From positions 62,001 to 126,000 of the forward strand of contig JAJTTP010000017.1 in the NCBI GenBank assembly GCA_023313575.1: 64,000 nucleotides of DNA. Direction: 5' to 3'. A program made the translations under genes and the position numbers. This DNA is from Eutypella sp. D-1 (taxonomy: Eukaryota; Ascomycota; Sordariomycetes; Xylariales; Diatrypaceae). Position 1 is the stretch's first letter, and each line of letters starts with the position of its first letter. Below the pieces are notes generated by a model that was not told the DNA's origin, ran no database searches, and saw only the letters and a list, made by a program, of their open reading frames with translations. This document shows, one piece after another, positions 11,240 to 22,116 of this stretch.

Positions 11240-12757
11240 TTAGTAAGAAGAGCCGCCAGCCATGTTCCACTCTTTAGCCTGCTCGGATAATGACGACGAT
11301 GACTCGTCATTCCCAAGGTCCAAAAAATCAGACGAAGTTGCGTGATGCTGGCCCGTAGAGGTAAAGATCATAGCATGATCTGGCAGGGATCCAAAATCGG
11401 AAACCTGGTGGTCGCCACTTGGCAGGGAATGAAAAGGGGACGGTTCTAGTGCGCCATGAATGTCGCCGTTCTGCTGACTGTGCCCACTGTCATGGCCGTA
11501 CGTTTCGTTGTATCTTCTATTATGCTGGCTGATGGCCTCTGGGCTGTATCCGTTGGCTCCGTTGGCCCCGTGGCCGGACGAGTGCGACGACCCTGATGGC
11601 TCGAACACGCCGGGGGCATCAATAACAGACGGAGGTAGAGGTATACCAGGCAGTGTGTAGCCACTAACCGCAGGTGCCCCTGGACCCATTGATCGATCGA
11701 AGTGAAGTGGCGGGTAATCAACATGGCCATTTTCGGACGGTGCAGCCAGGGCAGAGGGGTGCCCTGTCTGCTCCTGTATCATTGCTTCTGGATCATAGCC
11801 ATTTGATGCTTGCGAAGTCCCGTTTAAACGATATGGAGCTGGTTGATGTTGGTCGTAGGAATAGACACTGCCAGATGGCATACTGCTAGATGGTACGCTG
11901 CCAGCTGGTACACTGCCAGATGGTTGTCCGTAAGGATAGGCCCCATTTGTCAAGTACGGCGGGTTAGTGGCCCATGCATTGTTGGCGAACGGCGGCATGC
12001 CTACCATCGGCATCATCGGGGGCGGGAACTCGCTTGACTCCTGATACATGTGGACGAAGCGGGAATCGTTTCCCGCGAAGTCCTGGTCGTCCACTGGAGC
12101 GCGGAACGATGAGCAATGGAGTAATGCGTGGCGTGGGGTGATGCTGCGTAGACTTGGGTCCATAGATGGGGTAGCTAGTGCCCCGCTTGCCACATCCTCC
12201 AAAGTATAATAAGAAACCAGATGGTGATGTACATCACGATACTGGATGCTTATTGTCTTCTTGATGAGGCCATTTGGCTTGAACTGGTAGGAGTCCACGA
12301 GAGATCCAACAAAGGCCCGCTCCGTCTCACACATGTTCCCGTTGCTGCCGCTGAACGCAGACTGGGCTGACGATGCTACGAGAGACGTGCAACCATGGGA
12401 GTGTGCTCCACTTGTAGCAGTCACCTTGTTAACTCCTGCGTTTGGTCTTTTCTTCATGGCACGCTTTTTCTCTCCGGGTTGGAATGGCTTATCCAATTCG
12501 CGATACAGGAGGAAATTCCCCAGGATGCGGCTTGGACTCCATGACACACCGTCGGTCCATCTCTTGATTCCAGATGCACGCTCCTCATAGATGAAGACAT
12601 TGCCGCTTTTGATCAGTTCTGATCTTTCACGGTCATGTGGCCTGCGCGCAACATGTGGTAGTTTGCCAACCAGGCATGCTTCAAAGAGCACCAGACCATC
12701 CATGGTGCTCTTGATGAAGCCGTGGAAGGTCGGCTCAAGAGGTGCGAGGTCAGACAT
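11240..12757 (-). CDS. SGE1: WOPR-family (Gti1/Pac2) transcription factor, SGE1/Ryp1/Wor1 type
   Basis: Single exon, 505 residues. WOPR proteins are fungal master regulators: Wor1 controls white-opaque switching, Ryp1 the yeast phase of Histoplasma, and SGE1 effector expression and pathogenicity in Fusarium oxysporum. WOPR box a (about residues 11-105) contains GFIKSTMDGLVLFEACL, the arginine-rich VARRPHDRERSELIKSG, and the GIKRWTDGVSWSPSRILGNF string that makes minor-groove contacts. Box b (about 150-195) contains SYQFKPNGLIKKTISI. GEKKRAMKK looks like a nuclear signal. The C-terminal 300 residues are disordered and rich in Gly, Ser, Pro, His and Tyr, with short GSVP repeats near residue 280. 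The strict RWTDG/SRILGN text and long tail favour the SGE1 branch over Pac2. The very long upstream region is consistent with complex control. Confidence 0.93.
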   Translation of the reverse strand: MSDLAPLEPTFHGFIKSTMDGLVLFEACLVGKLPHVARRPHDRERSELIKSGNVFIYEERASGIKRWTDGVSWSPSRILGNFLLYRELDKPFQPGEKKRAMKKRPNAGVNKVTATSGAHSHGCTSLVASSAQSAFSGSNGNMCETERAFVGSLVDSYQFKPNGLIKKTISIQYRDVHHHLVSYYTLEDVASGALATPSMDPSLRSITPRHALLHCSSFRAPVDDQDFAGNDSRFVHMYQESSEFPPPMMPMVGMPPFANNAWATNPPYLTNGAYPYGQPSGSVPAGSVPSSSMPSGSVYSYDQHQPAPYRLNGTSQASNGYDPEAMIQEQTGHPSALAAPSENGHVDYPPLHFDRSMGPGAPAVSGYTLPGIPLPPSVIDAPGVFEPSGSSHSSGHGANGANGYSPEAISQHNRRYNETYGHDSGHSQQNGDIHGALEPSPFHSLPSGDHQVSDFGSLPDHAMIFTSTGQHHATSSDFLDLGNDESSSSLSEQAKEWNMAGGSSY

Positions 12758-13064
12758 AATGCTTGAAAGAATTGAAAGAAACTTGTCTTGCTAGCGTGTT
12801 GACTTTGGCTTCAGGTTGTAAAACCGTGGATGTTTTCTAGTCGTGCAAGGTCAGAATATGTACGAAATATGATTGAGCTTGACCGACGACTATACTACTT
12901 ACTGTCTGTCTTAGATAACTAGACAAGTGACAGGATGGAAGCAACTGGCCTTCGGTGAGAAGTACAGCGAGATGGTTTAGTTTGTGATAAGGCTATGTGA
13001 ACACGGAGACGAACTCTCGTATCCAGGTAATAAGGTAGTGGAAGCGACAGCAGTTAATATTGCT

Positions 13065-13165
13065 TGACTGTTGAGTGAGTCGAGTTGACTTGATGTGAGT
13101 TGGAATAGAGTTGAAAGTATTAAGTTTGAAAGTGAGTTGAAGTAAGTTGAAAGTTGAGTTATGAG
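13065..13165 (-). repeat. Irregular CAACTTTCAA-type repeats in the presumed WOPR leader
   Basis: On the WOPR transcript strand the pentamer CAACT and the string CAACTTTCAA recur irregularly within about 100 bp (on the + strand: AGTTG and TTGAAAGTTG). This could be leader low complexity or a cluster of protein-binding sites. Function unknown. Confidence 0.5.
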
Positions 13166-14853
13166 TGAAGAATTGTAAAGCGTGAAATATTGGAAAAAGT
13201 GAAATGATGGTGAAGAGAAAAAACTCAAGTTCCAAAGATGGGCGAGAGAGACCTCTATTTATGGTTCCAACTTCCCTAGAATGATGATATCTTTGGAAGG
13301 CGTTGAGGGATACCCTTGAAGATGTTGTTAGCACTCATCATATGGGTACGAGGTTTTAACTATTTACTTACATCTATCTATGCATGCATATGTAAGGTGC
13401 ATCCGAGGTTTCTGATATTCGAGGTCAACTATCACCACAGATATCAGCATGTGATATCTCCAAATCATTAGCTACATAAACGAGAGAAGAAGGAAAGAGA
13501 AAAGGATTTAGATTTCTTATTACATTTATTGTACGTACGTATGCAACTTAGAAACGTATTGTTGTTGCAGGTGGAAGAAAAGCTCCGGCAATCCAGAGCT
13601 GTATGTGTTGACTCTGCAGGATGGGACGGGATGGATGGGCTAGATGAGTATGAGGGGAGTTTTGGAGGTTATTGGAGAGCTTTTGGGGTCAGATATATGT
13701 TCCTACCTACCTGCATAGAGGCAGCTTCCAAGGATGCCCAGGTGAGGCTATGAGATTGTGAGGTTGTGAGGTGGTGAGGCTGTTACTCCCGAGATTGGGA
13801 TTAGGAGAAGTATGGAGTGTTGTATGGAGAGTGAGTAAGTACTACCCGACCTAGGTAGGCAAAGTACTCTATGTATGATATGTAGATAGGAGGTAGGTAG
13901 GTACCTTACTTAGCCCTGCTTTGGAAATGACGGGAAACTATGCCCCTTAGTGAACCTGTCAACCCCAAGAGTGTAAGGGCTCCAGGGCTCTTTCCGCATT
14001 TACGAGACAATCATGTGGTCCTGATTCTTTCAGATGAAAACGAGGTGGGAAAGGACGATGCAGGTGTGTAGGTGTGTAGATAATGGTTGATTACTAAAGA
14101 GTTAAATTAGGTACCTAACTAACACGAGAGATGGAGAGATAGAGATATGGAGAGAAAGATAGAGCAACCCAGTGGATCTGTAAAAGCTGGAGAGTGGTCA
14201 TGCCTACCCGGACTTGGAACTGGTAACTGGTACTACACACGTTGGCAGGTTGGGTTTCCTCCTGTCCAGCTGTTAGAAAAGGTGCTTTAGTTGAAGGTGC
14301 TTACGTGCCTATGCCTGCTTCTAATTATCTACCTAACTACCTAGGTATCTATCTACGTAGATATGTAATTGAGAAGATTCCCTTCTGCTTCGCCTATGCT
14401 TTTCCTATGCTTTAAAAGCCGTTTGATATCTACATATATAATGTATAAGTATGTAATGCATAACTAACGTGTATATATATACTAGGTAGGTTTCAATATT
14501 CAAATCCAATTACTCCAGAATTATCTACAATTCACTTGCCCAAGGCTTAGGTAACTCTCGGGCCTTCCAAAACCAAAACCAAAACCACACTTAGCAAATC
14601 CATCAAGAACAAAAATAAGGTTATCAAAAACAATCGAGACAAGCACATCGGGATGTCCAATGCCTACCTAGGTGTACACATGGGTGATCCTGACTTCCTC
14701 CACAGTAGCCCTAGAGGTGTTACATTCCGAGCTCCAACATGGACTTCAACATGGATGGCCTGGCACATAAAAGTCCACTCCATATCAAAGGTACCTTCCA
14801 GTGATCACCTCCGCATAGAGAGCATATATCATCATTACACTGTAGTTACATAG

Positions 14854-14877
14854 ACCTACCTACCTAGGTAGGTAGGT
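14854..14877. repeat. Perfect 24-nt palindrome of the dispersed CCTAGG family
   Basis: Three ACCT units run directly into three AGGT units around a CCTAGG centre, making a perfect inverted repeat with no spacer. It is the longest member seen here of a motif scattered through the spacers. Confidence 0.95.
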
Positions 14878-15284
14878 ACTATCCATGGAATGCCACTTAT
14901 ACAAAGCTCACTTGGCTGCTCGCCCCCCACGATCTAAGATGAGGTGTATATAGGGTAATTGTAGCCTCAACACCATGCAAGCAATCTAAAATAGCTCAGA
15001 TCGCCCCGTACCGTCTGGAACTAGGCCGTTGGACTAGAGCTATGAACCCGCAGCGCATCTGCTTAGTACTAACTAATATAGCACATTTAGGGCATCCTAG
15101 GAGGTGGGGTGCAGCTGTGCGTGAGTTCGGAGGTGCATGTGCGGCTTGCACCGCTCCGTCTTTCAGATATAGATGATTGATGACTAAGAAGTACACACAT
15201 GAGAGCATACCTACTTACCTGTAGGTATATGAGAGCGTACATGTGAGAAGACATGTGAGCGTACATGATCCTAGTACCTGGAAC

Positions 15285-15590
15285 ATGTCAAATACGGGGG
15301 GTAAGTTGGTGGTGTTCGTGTTCTTCTGTGTCGTTTGGTGTAACTCCCAAGATCACACCCGTGTGAAACTTGAACATCCAGAGCAATATCCTTTCATACC
15401 AAACACACCAAACACCACACCCCTGGTCCGTAGGCGAACACTCTGTCGGTCCGATCAGCCTGCCGGCCATTACTCGTGTACGACTCCAGTTTTGGAACTA
15501 CCCAGACTGCCAGGGCGCTGGGTATGCCTTCCCTCTGATTTAAGCTGTGGCGGCTCGACGGGTGTTGCAATACCAACGAGCTGTTGGTAA
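15285..15590 (+). CDS. Candidate small secreted cysteine-containing protein (weak)
   Basis: Open frame of 101 codons with no recognised homologue. It starts MSNTGGK, followed by a hydrophobic stretch (LVVFVFFCVVW) that would serve as a signal peptide. The rest holds five more cysteines and several prolines. It lies alone in the spacer upstream of the WOPR gene, in ordinary sequence context and without an obvious TATA element. A frame this long can arise by chance in 6 kb, so this is only a candidate. Confidence 0.2.
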   Translation: MSNTGGKLVVFVFFCVVWCNSQDHTRVKLEHPEQYPFIPNTPNTTPLVRRRTLCRSDQPAGHYSCTTPVLELPRLPGRWVCLPSDLSCGGSTGVAIPTSCW

Positions 15591-18500
15591 GTTCACCCGC
15601 CCCCCGAGAAATATAAGCTTAGTTATGGTTTTAAGCAAGTAAGAAGCTACCGTGGATGGAACGTTCACCCCCAGGTACAGAAGAAATAGGTAGATATCAG
15701 GTTTGACACGCACACACACACACTTAAGTCTTTCACATTCACTTAATTCACTTCATTGGTATGTTTTTCACCTGAAGGGAGCTTCAATGGATCTCTACTC
15801 CATCATCGCAGTATAGCAAAGAATTCCCTCTCCGGCCTTTAAAAACACGTTTTGGAGCAAATGGGGTATTACCGACTTCCGAGAGTTTCAAATGGAATAG
15901 TCTAGAAAGACTCCCGTTGCTTAGGATACGATAGGAGGAGATGACGACCGTATTATGTCGACTACAACAAATAATAAGGTTTACATACACACGATAGTCA
16001 GCCGACCTAGAGGCTTCATCCATGTATTTGGATCTCCGCTCTTTGACATAAGTATGGAACTAAGGACACTGAGCTCCGATGCATAATTAGGGGGAAAGAA
16101 GGACGGACAGGGACGGGCCTCGGAATCCCTAGTGGCAGCAGCCAGCATCGAATAGACTTCTCCCCATACCTCTGCCACACAGTTGTTTCAATATGTCCCA
16201 GCGTGCTGTGTCCAGAGCTCCTAGATGCTGCAGCGAAAGAGTCTCACCATCAAATGGGGTACCGGCTGTATCTATGAATAAAGTAGATAAACCTGCAAAT
16301 TTATTGTTCCGAGCCATGAACACTCATGACAACAAACCTGTATCGCTCCGTCTCCGTAAACGAGTATAGGCTTGATTGTAAGTCTAACATACGGAATCGT
16401 GTATGCTGCTGCTTTTCAAGATGCACGTAATCCCGTGTCTGATAGCTCTAGGCACGTGGCTGGAGGACCAACTCCCATTTCATGCACGGCACAGAAGCCC
16501 GACGCGTTCTCCAATTTTCATCCGATATTCAGATAATGTCATTTCTCGTAGTGTTGAATACTCGATTTTAGATACGGCATAGAAGAGAAAGGCGTCAGGA
16601 TCATGGGCGTAAAGGAGGCGGAAGGGCCAATTGAGCTATTCGTTTCTGGCGGAGCGGTTTTGCCAGCTGACTAACTAATCAAGTACTGGGGAAACCCTGT
16701 TAAGTCGAAAACGAAGAAAACCTTATTCTCTCCCCCGAGATTTATAGAACGAGTCAATGATTGGTCAAAAAGGCTTATTATATCGATGTTATTGTGGGAT
16801 AATATATGACGCCTTCGCAGTTCAGTGGAATGAGCGCTTTCGTACGGAGAGGCTCCTCCTAAATTTGCACCTGCCTTTGCTCCTTGCAATTTGATCAAAT
16901 ATGCATACGCACCTAGGCTTGTTCGTGTATGTATTGCGAGGCCGGAGAAATTCTGATGCATCTGCCGGATAAAGCCTTGTGAATGATGACCAGGGTTTGT
17001 CGTGGGGATGCCCTTTCCTGGGAGCCTGCGATCTCGAACCCACCCGGCAGAAGATAACCTAGCCTGCTTGCCTGGTATCAGAGCACTGACTGGTAAGGGA
17101 GATATGATGATTATGTAGCACAAGGACCTTCAGCGAGCCCCTCCTAGGTGTTGCGAGTACTATGATGGTGTCACAATCTACATGTGAGATCTAGAGAAGC
17201 CGTGGTTTGGGTCGCGGATTGGATGTGGCTGGCGCCAATATCCCAGCCCAGGAACGTGAGGAAGATCCATCATTGTGCTACGACAAGGGCTGTCATACCT
17301 ACCGACGGTCCGTTTAGATAACCCCAATGTCACAATAATCTGCCTCGAGGTGATACCAAAAATGACAAGCAACTCCCGTAACCGGACATTCTAAATGGCA
17401 TCCTCATGACGATTGCACCCCTTATTGGTCACGAACCAGATATTGCAAGGCAACGAGCAAAGATGGGGTAATCCCATAGGTGAACAGACCCTACTCCCTG
17501 CAGGTGGCGGCAAAACTAGGCTACAGGACATTGCATGAACCAATGGATCATGTTAGACAAGTTGGGGTAGCGGGATTTCAACTAGGACACCATATCGGAC
17601 TAAGATATAGTGGGATATCACTATGCTTGCTCTGTGTCCTCTCGAGTCCGATCGAGAGCTCCCTAAGGGGTAGCTGGCAGGTAGGCTGTTGGTGGACTCT
17701 GGGCATGGAGTGGAACTGACTCGGCAAAGCACTCGCTTGTGACGTCGTACCCAAGGCTAGACCTTCGCTACATGAATCGGGCACAGTCCTACCCCTCTGC
17801 CCTACCAAGGAGACCGAGCTTCACGCCTCTCTACTTTTAACGAATGAGATCAAGCTAAGAATGAAAGGTATAAGGTAGACAGACGCGCAGCAGCACTCCT
17901 GCCATCATCGAGCACTATGCCACCTACAGCGTACATATGTATACGGTAAGCATATGCACACGGTAAGACCCCGTAACCCGCAATTTGGAGAGAAGAGAGT
18001 AGAACGAGAAAACGAGCCATGGCACGCACTCTACGTGGGTTTATCCTTACTCACTGAGTATCAAATCCTCACGTTCAAAAGTACTCATTTTAGGAGATCT
18101 ACATATACGAGGCCCCCGAGCTGCGAGCAGGGAGAGGAATTTGGAAGGGATAAACTACTAAGCATCCAACTACCTATCTGGCTGTGAGCGGTATTCAGAC
18201 CGGAGAGAGTGCCACGATGTGACTCGCCAGACTAAGCCCTAGAAGGGGGGTGGGTGGGGGACCGTCCGGCCCATTCCTTGCCGCGACGTGAGATCTGGGA
18301 GAGATCCGTACTAATGCTGAGCTCCATATAACGGACACAGAATACGACGGAAAACGGAAGATAATGCAGCCGATGAAGTCGATGAATCTGCATCTACCTA
18401 ACTGAACTCTAATTATCACTGGGTTGACACTGTGGCTAGGCATGGACCAGCCACAGGGCAGAAATTTGGAGTATCTAGGAAGAGTGTGATGATGACGCGG

Positions 18501-18985
18501 AAGGGAGAAGCTGGATACAGGGTTATCCGTATCAAATAATCCTATGTGTAGAGTTAGGTACCTATGAAATCGATAGAAAAACAATTTAAGAACGTCTCTT
18601 CTATTGGTCTACCTGGCAGTCAGACAGTGAGGGTAATTGATAATACCATTGATGAAGCTATGGGCTGCTGACACTCTGTATGTGCCTCATATTACTGTTT
18701 GGCGTAGCCAAGTTTAGCCTTAAGTTCAGCCTTATAGATGTTTCTTTTGAGTTCGCGATAGCATTGTAGAACCCCCAGCACGGTAGGCCACGCATCCTAT
18801 GCCGCAACATGCGCATATCATTGTGAAAACACCTCACATTAGTGTCTAACATGTGCATGAAGCAAGAGGCTTCAGACTGCATATTTTCTGTATTCTTCCG
18901 TGCTCGTGATGCTGTCCATTCTACCTGGCGCATTGACGTGTAGAAGCACTGCAGGTCCTTAAACACGAAGGTGAAGATGAGAAAA

Positions 18986-21232
18986 TTAAGCTTCGAGGAA
19001 TAGCCAGGGTCGTTTCGATCCACTTTCTCCATATGCCTCAGCAGGCACTACCATGGGAACAGGGATGATGTCCTGGAAAACGGACAACGGAGAAGGAGAA
19101 GGGGGACCTGTCTTGGGCGCGCTCTCTTCACGACCTTGGACAGGAATTAACACCCCGCACTCCCAGTTGCGACAGGTGAGCTTCGGTTTGCCGGTCGCTC
19201 TGTCTTTCACAAGACGTCCCCTTGAAGGTTGAATAATTAGCTCAGTGCCTATGTTTACCTATGTAGGTAGGTATACACCTTCGAGTATAGGGAACGAACG
19301 AAGCGAAATATGAGGGCCTGGGGCGCTTACCAGGCACTATCAGACAGATTCGCGCTGCCAACATAACCCCACGTGACGCTCCGTTCCTTAGTACCACGGA
19401 CAAACAGCAATTTGCTGTGCATCAGGAGACCAGACCTTTCGCTCTTGCAGTCGCGAACTAAATGGCGAGGAAATGTCGGGGAATCCCACCATTTGGACTG
19501 GGCACAGATAGTACCTCCCGCCTAGGTAATTATTGGTCAATATACGAGTTGTAGGAAGGGAAGGCTTGCTCACATTTTTGCCACCTCGACTTTTGGTGAC
19601 AGTGTCGCGAGATGGAAAATACACTCGGAAGTTGTCCTTGAATGCCTCGGATTGGGCACCTGAAGACCGCTTTGCTTTGGCATTCCTCGCAGCTCTCTCC
19701 TCGTATTCCTTCAAACCATTTTCACCTAGCCATGTCAATGATTTTCTTAGAATCGAATACGAGCGGAAGCATCCCACCTTGGGCAGCGTAATATATTGCT
19801 GTGATCAAGTCCATATTGACGGAGCCAAGTGACGAGACAACGTAGTCCAGTACGATGCCATCAGTAGTCCCCAAACCAAGAGCCTTGACTGCCCGTCCAA
19901 GTCCACAGTGCCCTGTCCGTTGCCAGTTATCTCCGGTGTGGGATTGACCACTGTTTTACGATTAGAACAAGGGTCATCATAGATCGAAACACGAGGGTCT
20001 CGAGAAGGGCTTAACAGCTTACATAGAGTGTATGAACCCATAACGTGCCGTTGCCGAGAAGTCGTAGTTATCGAGGCTCTTGACCAAGGAGTCATCCAGA
20101 CCTTGCGCTCGGAGGAAATATATGAGCTCCTCTTTAAACAAGGTAGACGCGTTGGACGACGCCTCAGACGTGGCCGAGTCTTCTAACCGGGGAAGATCGA
20201 TGAGGAAGACGGTGTTCTCCATTACGCCAGTCTCGCCCCAGTCATAGGGCACCAAGTTGCCGCTTGGAACGGCGATGCGTAGGGACTGGGGGTACTTCAG
20301 AAGCTGCAACTTCGAATGCATGTTTCCCATTGGTAGCACTAGCAATTTGTATGTCCCGTTAGAAGGTGACTGAAGAGCGGAATAGCCTGCACCTGAAGAC
20401 ATCGCTGCGCGCAGATATAGATGCAGAATACCGGGAGCTGAGGGAAGGGGGGTTTATAGCGACCTACTGGGTGGAAAACAGAACCTTACTCGGCCCCGGG
20501 GCACATTTGCCCTCATTTCTTCTTGCTGCCCGTCTATTAGATTGAAGACAGCTAAGCATCTCGAGTTTAAGGGGCATCCCATACCTGCGCGGTGCTCGAA
20601 GCGAACGCGACGAGAAGCATCTTGGTCTTCGTGATATCGATCTTGGACAGCAGCCAGTCCTCGTCCCACTGGAAGGAACTCAGCACCGCCAGTTCCAGCT
20701 GATCCTTCTGCAACACCTCCTCGATCTTGATGTCGTCGCCCTTTCGTGGGTAGCCGGCCGCCCACGTCTTCTTGACGACCCCAGTCGGGAACGAGAGGCT
20801 CGTTGACTTTGACTGGGAAGCTGTAGGCGGCGACTTGTCACTACTAGTCTTTGCTTTCTGCCTACGCTCCTGGGCCTCTTGGCTCGAGTCAGGTGCTTTG
20901 CGCTTGCCGAGTCTCGCAAGACGTTCTTCCTCCATCCGTTTGCGGTCAATACCGGCCAAGCCGCCGCCGACCGGAGCTGCCGGTACAGTCGGCGCTGTCG
21001 ATGCCACTTGTGACGGTAAAGAAGAAGGATCTGTAGACCTCTCCGTGGTAGACGAACCCTTAGACGTCTTGATCACGGGCGGATATGCAGGCTTTTTGTC
21101 GAGATCATCATTATTGCTGCTAGCGTCTGATTGTATCTCGATAGGGTCGTTTCTGGTGTCCTGCAAGGAGAGCTCGATCGCATAACGCAGAGCAGCATCT
21201 TCATCGCCATCAAAGGGATCAGGGTTCTCCAT
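18986..21232 (-). CDS. TDP1: Tyrosyl-DNA phosphodiesterase 1
   Basis: Hydrolyses the 3'-phosphotyrosyl bond left by stalled topoisomerase I. Seven exons are predicted on the minus strand: 21232-20585, 20525-20468, 20404-20023, 19950-19778, 19725-19574, 19521-19331 and 19220-18986. All junctions are GT-AG and in phase, giving 612 residues (human 608). The N-terminal 190 residues are disordered; an early stretch (DAALRYAIELSLQDT) resembles a ubiquitin-interacting motif. The phospholipase D-type fold follows (LSSFQWDEDWLLSKI, then EEMRANVPRGRVRFCFPP). The first catalytic motif GNMHSKLQLL puts His265 and Lys267 almost at the human positions 263/265. HCGLGRAVKALGLG follows. The second motif LLMHSKLLFVRG gives His506/Lys508, then GYVGSANLSDSAWG, and the C-terminus contains NWECGVLIPV and VPVPMVVP. 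Introns of 52-110 bp break the frame so often that it is easily missed. Start chosen at MENPDP; an in-frame ATG exists at 21439. Confidence 0.94.
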
Positions 21233-21613
21233 TATGTGGGATGTTGTGTGTTGAGAAAGCGTTAAAGAAGAGTGATAGAGCGCTGATTGGTATCGAGATC
21301 GAAATCGAAAGGCAAGGTGATGAAATTTGGGGGTTTTTGGTATTCTGTTTAAGATGAGACGGAGGTAGTACATTGGATCTGGATAATCAAACGCGGTTCG
21401 GTTCAACAGCTGAGGTTGCGACAATCGCCGATCATTCACGAGGGGTACACGGTGTCACGTGAAACGTGGGGGAGGAGCTCATTAGCCAGTCAGCAAATTC
21501 CCGGCAAGTCCCGAGTTCCCGTCATTATCTACCGTCATAATCTACAGGGAAACGAGACTCTACAAAGAAAGGAATCTAGGATAAAAACAGAACCAAAACA
21601 ACAACAACAAAAA

Positions 21614-21779
21614 ATGACACAAAAAACATACAACACCGGGGATTCGCTGGTCGTCACCGACCCAACTACTAGTCCGGCCCTATCTAGCTTAACTAAGGGG
21701 AGAGCGGACGGGATCCCGTGTTTTCTGGATGGTATGGTCGTATGTGGAAGAGTTGTGGTTTATTGAAAGTTATATGTGA
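21614..21779 (+). pseudogene. Candidate short protein gene with an apparent +1 frameshift
   Basis: The ATG follows an A-rich CAACAACAACAAAAA leader typical of fungal translation starts. The first frame reads about 28 codons (TYNTGDSLVVTDPTTSPALS). From about 21697, after AACTAAGGGG, the next frame becomes more protein-like (GERTGSRVFWMVWSYVEEL) and runs to a TGA at 21777-21779, while the original frame runs on to a stop near 21765 as unremarkable sequence. One extra G in the G4 run would explain this. It may be a decayed gene, a sequencing error or a coincidence. No function is proposed. Confidence 0.35.
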
Positions 21780-21952
21780 TCATGATAACCTCTATATGCC
21801 ACACGAGGGGGACGCGATGATTGCTCGTACTATCCGGGCGGGCTAGTAGACCGTCTTAGCCAATGTCTATCACTCTTCATGTTTGCCTAATACGTAATCG
21901 TTAACATAACTGTTGAAGGTCAGTGTCAAGACTGAGACATCGTCACAACGTG

Positions 21953-21960
21953 TATATAAG
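21953..21960 (+). promoter_or_regulatory. TATA box ahead of a short open frame
   Basis: TATATAAG about 94 bp upstream of the ATG at 22054, with a C- and A-rich leader between them. The spacing is typical for strongly expressed filamentous-fungal genes. Confidence 0.45.
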
Positions 21961-22053
21961 GGACGTCTTCCTTCCACCATCTAGAATAGCTGAATCTTCC
22001 AAGTCAATCAAGTCATATACCCCAATTCAACACTAACCAACGGTCAGAAAGCA

Positions 22054-22116
22054 ATGAAGACGATATCGTTGCTGGTGACACACGAGACCCAGAAGGTCTA
22101 TAGTATTGGCTGCTAA
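22054..22116 (+). pseudogene. Signal-peptide-like start (MKTISLL) of a possible decayed gene
   Basis: Twenty codons starting MKTISLLVT and ending at a TAA, behind a good TATA/leader arrangement. The start resembles a secretory signal, but the frame closes at once and no credible splice continuation was found downstream. It may be the remnant of a small secreted-protein gene, or a non-coding transcript. Confidence 0.25.

Larger units (their letters stand above)
12758..18985. promoter_or_regulatory. 6.2-kb gene-free region upstream of the WOPR gene
   Basis: Spans the 5' side of the WOPR gene and the 3' side of TDP1. No open frame here resembles a known family. Near the WOPR gene (12758-13350) the transcript-strand sequence is pyrimidine-rich and leader-like, with short upstream frames starting at about 13228 and 13334. 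Palindromic CCTAGG motifs cluster at 13850-14880. From 15.6 to 18.9 kb the composition is ordinary, without repeats I could recognise. One weak candidate small gene at 15285 is listed separately. Confidence 0.5.

Noticed and set aside
15981..16323. Two overlapping minus-strand frames that could be a decayed gene (WDILKQLCGRG and SMLAAATRDSE text)
   Set aside because: The text is suggestive of helices, but neither half matches a family I know and no splice model joins them convincingly.
17073..17090. TGGTATCAGAGC, identical to a primer-binding site used by plant Copia retrotransposons
   Set aside because: It matches the plant rather than the fungal initiator tRNA, and no long terminal repeats, gag or pol frames surround it. 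A 12-base match by chance is possible.
16671..17123. 150-codon frame on the minus strand
   Set aside because: Composition is not protein-like, no motif or splice partner was recognised, and the length is within chance for a 6-kb spacer.
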